Assembly (NCBI GenBank): GCA_033296705.1
Contig: MU857003.1
Span: forward strand, 1 to 64,000
Source: Chaetomidium leptoderma
Taxonomy: Eukaryota; Ascomycota; Sordariomycetes; Sordariales; Chaetomiaceae
Direction: 5' to 3'
Length of the DNA: 64,000 nt
The notes under the pieces are model-generated. The model searched no databases. It saw only the letters and a list, made by a program, of their open reading frames with translations, and was not told where the DNA came from. Position numbers and translations under genes: made by a program. Positions 56,774 through 64,000 of the stretch are shown piece by piece (the stretch's first letter is position 1; each line of letters opens with the position of its first letter).

Positions 56774-58715
56774 ATGACAGCCAATTACTCGTTATTGAGT
56801 GGCTGCTGCGCAGAACAATTTCCTCAATCAGTGCTCTCGGAACAAGATAACGATATGAACGGCACACACCACACCAAGATGGCAGTCGGAGACGCCCTGG
56901 TCGACAACGGCCTTCTCGGAAAAGGCGTACGCTCCGTGTTGCTGGCGGTGGCCATCACGTATGCCGTTAGCTGGATGAATTGGGGTTTCACGTCGTGGCA
57001 GTCATCACGCGCCGTGGCAGCGGCCAAGCGGGCGGGCCCCGGGGACCTGAAGAGCCCTCCCACGCTGCCTTCGGCGGTCCCGGTCGTCGGTCATATTTTC
57101 CAGTTTATCTTGGGCGGACATGAGTTCATGTCAAGCGCGGCGTAAGCAGTGCCGCTTTCTTTTTGCTCTCGTTGCCTAGATGCTGACCCGTGTGCTAGAA
57201 AACACTACGGCCTCGGAGTACCCGTGCGCATAAACCTGGCCACCTTCCCCAGCTATCTCGTGTCAGGCCGGGACTGTGTTGCTGCCTTCCTCAAGGACCA
57301 AGGACGTCAACTTTCGCGCATCCCTCGTGGACTCAGCTACATGGAGCATGCCTTTGGTTGTCCCCATGAGTTCGTGCACCAGTTCAAGCCTCGTGACGAT
57401 GTTGAAATCGAGCATCAGATGCACACTGCCTTGCAGACTATGCTGGCTGGTCAGGGCCTCGAGGTACTTGCCGGCCGGTACCAGACTGAGGTCGCCAGCG
57501 GGGCTCTCTCCACCTCGCTGGTTAGCAAAGGCGATGACTGGACTGAGCTACCCGACCTGTGCTCGTTCGTCGAGAACCACGTCCTGGAGGCCGCCACGCG
57601 TGCTCTATATGGGCCGCATTTGGTCGCACTCAACCCGACCCTCGCACAGGACTTTTGGGATTTCAACCGCCGCGTTAAGTCCATGTTCATGGGCGTACCG
57701 AAGTGGCTCAACCCCTCAGCCGTGCGGGCCCGGGACAAGATGACGGACAACGTCAAGCGCTGGCAGCGCTATGCCGCTGAGCACTGCCACGTTGACGACA
57801 TCCCTGACCATGCTGAGTGGGAGCCCTTCTACGGCAGCCGGTATACGCGTGTCCGCCAAAAACTCCTCACTAAGCGGGATATCATGGACGAGTCGGCCCG
57901 CGCCGCCGAGAACCTTGCTTTCATCTGGGCGTAAGTCATGTTACGAGATGCTGTGGTACATCGTGATAGTGTACATGCTGATACGACCCTTCAGAACCAA
58001 CGCCAACTCTGTCCCCTCAGCGATCTGGTTTCTTCTCGAGACTTTGAATAATCCGGCTCTTGAGAAGCAGGTGAGGTCGAGGCTCCAAGCTGCCCGGGCC
58101 GAGCCCACCGGCGAGAATCCGCTGGCGTTTGACGTCGCCAAACTTACTTCCGACTCCCTCCTTCAGTCCATGTTTGCTGAGATCCTACGCCTGCGCGTGG
58201 CCGCTCTCGTGGTGCGCCAGCCCACCGACCCAAAGGGGTTCTCACTTCCCGGAGGGTGGCACATCAAGCCGAAGCAGACAATCAGCATGTCAACACGCAC
58301 AGAACTGATGGACCCGGCCGTGTGGAACGCTGGGGATGCCGCAAACCCCCACCCCCTCGATCGTTTCTGGGCCGAGCGGTTCTTGGTGTATCCGGAAGAC
58401 CGGCGCAGCGGACCACTCAGAGAGCCGAAGCGAAGGTTCGGCGCTGCAGCCACTGGCGAACCGTACTTCTCGCTTGATGGATGCACTTGGAACTGGGTGC
58501 CCTTTGGTGGTGGGCGGCAGCTGTGTCCCGGCCGACATTTTGCCAAGTGCGAGATTCTTCTGACCTCGGCCATTTTCCTGTCGGCATTTGAGATTGAGCT
58601 GTTGACCGACAAGCTGCCGGGCCCGGATGAGGGTGTTTACGGGTTTGGGACGATGCCCCCCAACGGGAAGGTGCCGTGCCGAATCCGCAGAAGAAAGGGG
58701 AATGCTGTGGCATGA
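56774..58715 (+). CDS. Cytochrome P450 with CYP7/CYP8-like I-helix
   Basis: Three exons: 56774-57141, 57199-57930 and 57995-58715; 606 aa from the ATG at 56774 (or 579 aa from 56855, which places the membrane anchor closer to the N-terminus). Haem-thiolate monooxygenase anchored in the ER by LLAVAITYAVSWMNWGF. Haem loop FGGGRQLCPGRHF (Cys544); ExxR is EILR. The I-helix, built across the second intron, reads FIWATNANSVP instead of AGxxT; the NxNxxP form is the hallmark of the CYP7/CYP8 sterol-hydroxylase type and related fungal P450s. This fits a bulky polycyclic substrate. Cluster context suggests oxidation of the triterpene made by the cyclase. Start choice uncertain. Confidence 0.95.
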
Positions 58716-59256
58716 GATGGCGTTCTGCCAAGTGCCAAACCCACCAACCCCCTTAGCTTAGGTAGGTTTTTCACAGTATTATCGAAATTGTCATTGGTAC
58801 CAATCAATTCAAAGTCTCTCACTGTTCAACCTTACATGGTTTACCTTGTGTTCCAACTCAGTTGTCCTCGAGTCCTCGAGTTCCAACCTAGGTAGTCGTC
58901 CTCGACTCCACGCTGTGTTCATTGTCGTTGACACATCGATGGATCTTGAGTTCCGAAACACCTACCCTACCAAAACGGCCACAAGTTGGAAAATACTTTT
59001 AGTGTGACGAAATCGAGCAGAATAAGATCTATAGAGACCAGTTCTCATGTAGGCGTTATCGTAGCAGGCGGAATTCACAGGGAGTACTAGTAATAGCTCG
59101 AGCGCGTGTATTTGTGCAAACATAATAATTAATACAAGGGCAGTTGGTGTCAGAATAGTTGAAGTTCATTATCGCCTTTATTTCAACTTATAGAGATATA
59201 GCAACTCAGTTCCACCGGTATGCCATTTCACCACTCACGCAACTTGTGATTCCATA
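58716..59256. other. Convergent 3' region between the two P450 genes
   Basis: 541 bases holding both 3' ends. Contains a CCTAGGTAG motif near 58886 and a TTAGGTAGG near 58758. No gene seen. Confidence 0.5.
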
Positions 59257-61139
59257 TCAAACTCCGTCCCGAGCAGTCTGAGCAACTTTTCTCCGTCGCA
59301 CCTTCATCGTCGCTCGAAACGGCGGCAGTACCGCATCGCCCAGAACATTTGTTTGAGGCGGAGGACCAGTGGGCTGGATATCATAGTGAACCGTCACGTA
59401 GGATAGTATCATCTTGAGAATCAGCACTGCGAACCAGCGGCCAGGACTAGAATACCGCCGGGAATAAAAGTGGTCAGCACCTGGGGAACAAAGCTAGTAA
59501 TAGATATGGACAGGTTACTTATGACGTACCAGGCGTGGCGGCCGTACCCGAATCCAAGATATGTCGTGGTTGGCTTTGCCGCCTCAGGCTCGTCTTCGTA
59601 CGTTCCGCCCGTCGCTGTTGTGTGAGAAGGCTTCGCATCCTTGACAAAGCGGAAGGGCTGGTACTCGGCTGCCTGCGGGTAGAACCTCTCGTCCTGATGG
59701 ATGCCCAACACGGGCACCCCGACCCAGCTTCCTGCAGGCAGATGTGTGTGGTTGTCGTCTGGAAGTTCGAGGCCGTTTGGGGCCACCACTTCCTTGGTGA
59801 GGCCCTTGATCAAGATGGGATGCAGGCGTAAGCTCTCCCGGATAGCGCTGTCGGCTAGGATTTGTTCTCGGAAGCTTGAGGCTTGGGTCCACTTTGAGTT
59901 GTCGTTCGGATCACCAAGGCCGTGAACTGTTGTCTCGGCCTCGTGCCGGAGCCGTTGCAAAGCCTCCAGTTCGGGTGGAGCATGTACGAGATCCAGAAGA
60001 AGGTTAGTGGCTTGAATAATTGTTGAGGAGGAACCGGCGAATCCCTGAAGCAGTTTTATTCTGTTAGTGCGTCCCCAAGGTACACTGCCAATTTGAGGCG
60101 TTGAAAAGGGAACTTACCAACATCATGATCCACTCGGCAATCAACTCGGGGGCTGCTGTCTCGCCGCTTCGCCCACCCACAGCTCTTTTTTCTGACAATT
60201 TAGCACAATGATCGATGAAATTGGAACCGTCTTCGTCATCTGAGGCTTGTTTCGTCCGCGATGACAAGCGCGACTCAACCAGCGGCACCAGAACCTGCAA
60301 CGTCTTGGTCCGGTAATATGCTAGGGGCACGCGAACAACACGAGCAACCAACCCTTTCAACACACGCGGCAACTCGCCGATAAAAATGGTGCTCAGTCCC
60401 ATAGCCATCAGGTACCATTGGAATGTCGTTAGCACCCTGGCCCGTTCCCCGTCACTGTCCCCGAGCCCTTTGCCCAAGAAGACACGGCACATGGCGGGGA
60501 AGACGACCTCTTGCATGCTCCCGTGCAAGCTGACCTCTCTCCAGCCGTCATCTTTGGCCTGGCTCTGACGTTCAAACGCGGAATCAATGCCTCGCCGGAT
60601 TTCACCATAAAGGACACCCTGCAGATCCTCGAGGTGCCGGTTCAACCGGTCGTTGCATGCGTACCGGATGAAGCGTGTTGTTGACTCGAGCTCGACTTGG
60701 TCACCCATGTGAAGGTAGCGGACGGCGTGACGCTCCTCGCGCACACCGAGGCTGTTGAGTTTGATGTCTGGCTGTTCGGAAAACCAACGAATATGTTGCA
60801 CAGGAAGGAGGAGTTCCTGTTGAGCGCTGGGGTCATAGAGCACGAATGGCCGGTTGTGTTGGGCATGCTGCACTATCTGTTAGCCATGTTTGCTGGTGCA
60901 TGATCAATACCGCTTATACCACTTGCGTTGCGATATCCCTCGAGCAGCGTTGTCATGCCATTCGTGAGCTGTCGGCACGAAGCCCGGGCTACACTGAACA
61001 TCTCATCCCGGACACCCACGACGGGCACATGTTTGGGAAACGAGATTTCTTGCCGAAATAAATATTGGAGAGCAAGAATAACCCCTGACGGAAGGACAAG
61101 CCCAATGGCTATAATGAGAAGCGTGTCGTTGCCCAACAT
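59257..61139 (-). CDS. Cytochrome P450 (second cluster P450)
   Basis: Four exons: 61139-60927, 60876-60118, 60044-59530 and 59446-59257; 558 aa. N-terminal anchor LLIIAIGLVLPSGVILALQYLF. I-helix GFAGSSSTI is a more regular AGxxS type; ExxR is ESLR; PERF-like region is YQPFRFVKD. The haem-binding cysteine (Cys496, FGYGRHACPGRW) is encoded by a TG|T codon divided by the last intron; read without splicing the Cys appears missing. The first intron (60926-60877, 50 nt) starts with GC (GCAAGT) rather than GT and restores GYRNIVQHAQHNRPFVLYDP. Its sequence is unlike the other P450 here, so the two probably do different steps. It is divergent from the cyclase gene (1.3 kb apart). Confidence 0.94.
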
Positions 61140-62473
61140 GGTGTTGCGTGATGTCCTCCTACTCCTAGGTGTAGTTTGTAATGGGAAGTAATGCCTTGAC
61201 GCCGTCGGAGCAATCGACAAGATGGTTTCGCAGCCATGAGATGTTAGAGAAGGTCGCCAGGACTGCTCTGGGAACATCAACCGGACTGGCGCACAAACTG
61301 GAACAAAACGGAGGTTATGTCTAAGTGCAGCTCCGTTTTGTTACGGCTGACCGCATCCCCGTGGGAAAGCGAGCTCCCACTCATTGGATATTCCCGAATG
61401 TCAGCATCTAGATCTTACCTGCACCGGAGGCTGAATGCACAACCTTGTGAGCCCTACCGTCTACTTGGCCCACATGTCATCAAGATCCTTTGATACAACA
61501 TCGCCGGCGGGGCCGGTAGAGGGCGAGAAAACTCCGTCGGGATGATGGGTTGTGTTGTGTGTACGTGGCGAATTGTTGGACCGATATCGAATCCCGCGTT
61601 CGGCCATCCTAAGACGCCAAGGAGATAGGTAAGCTCCGGCCTCTCTCTGTGCATCCGTGATCCATGGAAGAGGCGAAGCTGCTGACAGGAATATTTTACC
61701 TACCTACCCAGGTACCGACTTCGTACATAGTATATTTTCTGCGCAACCTGGAACTTATCCGAATCCGAAGTTGCTTGATACTTCCCATAACAACGGGTGT
61801 GGGTGGGTCCGAATCCTGAATGATGGTTCACTCACGGCATGGCGCGGGTTAGGCTCAGGATCACAGCACAGGATTCGGTGGCTGTACGCCATCTCCATCC
61901 CGCCACCGGCTTTCCTTCGACTCGGTTACATGCACATGCCTGACCTCTTTGATCCTCATACCGATAACGTCAGCCTTGTCATGACCAAGGGGATCATGTA
62001 TGCTCGCGTAGCCGGTGGACGACGACAACAACCCCTGTTGCTTCGCTCCTGAGTCGAGGACGGCCCAATGTGAGAATGCATGTCAGAAAATGTCTCTCAT
62101 CGGCCTGGGCTTGAAGTGAGTCATCTGCTGGCATGCCTGGCTACTGATCCGGGATAATGGCACGGTGGCGTAGCGGGCGGCTCGCGTAGGGATGTAGGCT
62201 GGCGGACGAGATGTTGGGTCGTCGTCAGCCGCTTGTACACCAGCCAGCAGGGAGCATTGGGTTCCATGTAACATCCGACAAGACGCCGTAGGATGGGCTG
62301 AGTTCTATAAGGCAATAGCATGAACACGTCGCTTAGGTGTTGGGCCGCGGGCCCCGATGAACATCCGTGATTTCTTGTCTCAGGCTCGATTCCAATGCTC
62401 ACCGACAAGCGACGGTAAACATCTTGGACACCGTCGCGTTGAACCCTCTCCACAGCTTCTGGCTACTGCCAAT
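61140..62473. promoter_or_regulatory. 1.3 kb divergent intergenic, P450 / triterpene cyclase
   Basis: Upstream of both cluster genes and therefore the best place for cluster-specific control sites. A CCTACCTACCCAGGTACC stretch lies near 61700. No additional gene was recognised. Confidence 0.45.
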
Positions 62474-64000
62474 ATGGCGCAAGATGAGCTAGACGAACTT
62501 CGAGGTGCCGTCGACCGAACCGTTCAGCAGGCCATCGACTTCTCTTTCAGCTGCCAGCAGGCTAATGGGCACTGGGTAGCGCCTGTCTCGGCTGATGCGA
62601 CCTTCACAGCTCAGTATGTCATGTTCAAACATGCCATCCCCGGCTTGAACCTGGACAACAACGGGGGCGAGGCGGCGGCGCTCCGGCGCTGGTTGTTGGG
62701 AGATCAGAACAAGAGCGAGGGATCCTGGGGCCTGGCGCCCGGTCTGCCAGGAAACCTGTCTACCACCGTCGAGGCCTACCTCGCCCTCCGGCTGCTCGGC
62801 ACCCCGGCGTCAGACCCGGCACTGCGGAGGGCGAGAGACTTCGTGCTGGCCGAGGGCGGCATTGCTCGTGTCCGGTTCTTTACGCGATTCTTTCTGGCAA
62901 CGTTTGGCCTGTTCCCGTGGAGTGCCATCCCGCAGATGCCGGCCGAACTCATTCTCATGCCGACCTGGTCTCCACTCAATATCTACGTGCTCTCGTCCTG
63001 GGCACGCAGCACGCTGATCCCGATCCTCGTGGTGCGCCACCACGAGCCCGTGTACGCACTCCCCAATGGCCGGCGCGACTCAAACAACGACTATCTCGAC
63101 GAGCTCTGGGTCGACCCGACGGACAAGCAGGTGCCGTTTGCACCGCCATTGTGGGATATGTTTTACGGGCGTGACCGCGATGTGCTCAAGCTCGCGTTCA
63201 CGTTAGGGGACAAGGTCCTGGCACAGCTGGGGGGTCTGAAGAAGGGACCACAGCGCCGGCTAGCTCTTCGGCGTTGTATCGACTGGCTGCTCGAGCACCA
63301 AGAGAAGGCAGGCGACTGGGCTGGTTTCTTCCCGCCCATGCACGGCAGCGTCTGGGCGCTACTTCTCGAAGGGTTTCCGCTACAACACGACGTTGTCCAA
63401 CGCGGACTCCAGGCACTTGAGCGCCTCGCAGTCAACGACGACAGCGGCAAATGGCTGCAGTCCACCGTCTCGCCCTGCTGGGACACGGCGCTCATGGTCA
63501 AGGCGCTCTGCGAAGCCGGGCTCGGCCTCGGCGGAGACCGGGCCAGCAAGGGAGACCACGATGCGCGTATAAGTGCGGCAGTGGACTGGGTTCGTTCGCT
63601 ACAGCTTCTCGGTTCCCAAGGCGACTGGCGCGTCTACAGCCGCAACCAGCAACCTGGCGGCTGGAGCTTCGAATACCACAACACGTGGTACCCGGATGTG
63701 GACGACACTGCCGTGGTCGTCATGATGCTGGTGGTACACGATCCCGCTGCCGTCGAGTCGGAGGCGGTCGAAATGGGCGTGGAGTGGATTTTGGGGATGC
63801 AGAACCACGACGGCGGATGGGGCGCATTCGACACCAACAACGACGCGTTGTGGTTGCACAAGATCCCCTTCAGCGACATGGACAGCCTCGTCGACCCAAG
63901 CACTGCTGATGTAACGGGTCGGATGCTCGAGTGCTTTGGGATGTTGCTGACCCACAGAAAAGGGGGGCGCCGTCTCCGTGCAGAGCTTGCTCGACGTTTG
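62474..64000 (+). CDS. Squalene-hopene-cyclase-type triterpene synthase (5' 509 codons, truncated by window end)
   Basis: Open without a stop or intron from the ATG at 62474 to the window edge: 509 codons of an expected 650-720. The enzyme class cyclises squalene (or oxidosqualene) to pentacyclic triterpenes such as hopene or fernene types. The protonating DxDD motif is present as DVDDTA (Asp408, Asp410, Asp411), the bacterial-type SHC signature rather than the DCTAE of oxidosqualene cyclases. QW repeats occur (QQANGHW, QNKSEGSWG, QNHDGGWGAFD), and SPCWDT, PGGWSFEY and MHGSVWALLLEG match conserved SHC segments. Lack of introns in a region of intron-rich genes supports a bacterial origin of the family. 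Whether a glycosyltransferase domain is fused downstream (as in enfumafungin-type synthases) cannot be seen. Confidence 0.93.
   Translation, partial: MAQDELDELRGAVDRTVQQAIDFSFSCQQANGHWVAPVSADATFTAQYVMFKHAIPGLNLDNNGGEAAALRRWLLGDQNKSEGSWGLAPGLPGNLSTTVEAYLALRLLGTPASDPALRRARDFVLAEGGIARVRFFTRFFLATFGLFPWSAIPQMPAELILMPTWSPLNIYVLSSWARSTLIPILVVRHHEPVYALPNGRRDSNNDYLDELWVDPTDKQVPFAPPLWDMFYGRDRDVLKLAFTLGDKVLAQLGGLKKGPQRRLALRRCIDWLLEHQEKAGDWAGFFPPMHGSVWALLLEGFPLQHDVVQRGLQALERLAVNDDSGKWLQSTVSPCWDTALMVKALCEAGLGLGGDRASKGDHDARISAAVDWVRSLQLLGSQGDWRVYSRNQQPGGWSFEYHNTWYPDVDDTAVVVMMLVVHDPAAVESEAVEMGVEWILGMQNHDGGWGAFDTNNDALWLHKIPFSDMDSLVDPSTADVTGRMLECFGMLLTHRKGGRRLRAELARRL

Noticed and set aside
59530..60044. P450 lacking its haem cysteine (dead enzyme)
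   Set aside because: The Cys codon is completed by the next exon (TG|T), giving an intact FGYGRHACPGRW.
1..64000. tRNA or rRNA genes
   Set aside because: Several GGTTCGAATC-like B-box fragments were inspected, but none had a matching A box and foldable arms that I could confirm by eye.

Overview
The window reads as nuclear DNA of a filamentous ascomycete, most likely a Sordariomycete; this is an inference from gene content, as no marker gene or database search was available. Genes are separated by 0.3-2 kb, lie on both strands without operons, and carry short introns (mostly 44-95 nt, GT-AG, with CTAAC/CTGAC-like branch sites). Typical fungal families are present: a HET-domain protein, a 2EXR protein, a SidF/SidL-type acyltransferase, GH43 arabinanase and a cyanovirin-N homology protein.

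Left part (0-22 kb): a possible tiny 70-aa gene, an IlvD/Edd-family dehydratase (907-2938), a frameshifted fungal orphan (3585-4125), a hemerythrin-like protein, an APH-type kinase-fold protein, a HET protein, a GH43 pseudogene (10004-10777) followed by an intact secreted endo-arabinanase (11599-12676), a very large SNF2-type helicase with a damaged 5' end (13031-18706), three imperfect tandem repeats upstream of it, and a concentrative nucleoside transporter with a phase break near its 3' end. Damaged or suspect reading frames are concentrated here.

Middle part (22-54 kb): mostly housekeeping genes with clean splice structures. These are polynucleotide kinase 3'-phosphatase (DNA repair), a sugar transporter with a minisatellite leader, a conserved hypothetical, an SDR oxidoreductase, a 2EXR protein, a siderophore-type acyltransferase, the mitochondrial calcium uniporter MCU, VFA1 (Vps4 partner), a large C2H2 zinc-finger protein, the phosphatase YVH1 and the histone chaperone RTT106. 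Gene-poor stretches lie at 39.7-41.9, 43.1-44.6, 46.7-50.7 and 52.4-54.2 kb.

Right part (54.8-64 kb): a probable triterpenoid biosynthetic gene cluster. It holds a wax-synthase-like membrane acyltransferase, two unrelated cytochrome P450s, and an intronless squalene-hopene-cyclase-type gene that runs off the right edge. The four genes form two divergent pairs. The expected logic is cyclisation of squalene (or oxidosqualene), oxidation by the two P450s, then O-acylation. The combination resembles fungal enfumafungin/fuscoatroside-type or hopane-type pathways; the product cannot be read from this window. This cluster is the most interesting system here.
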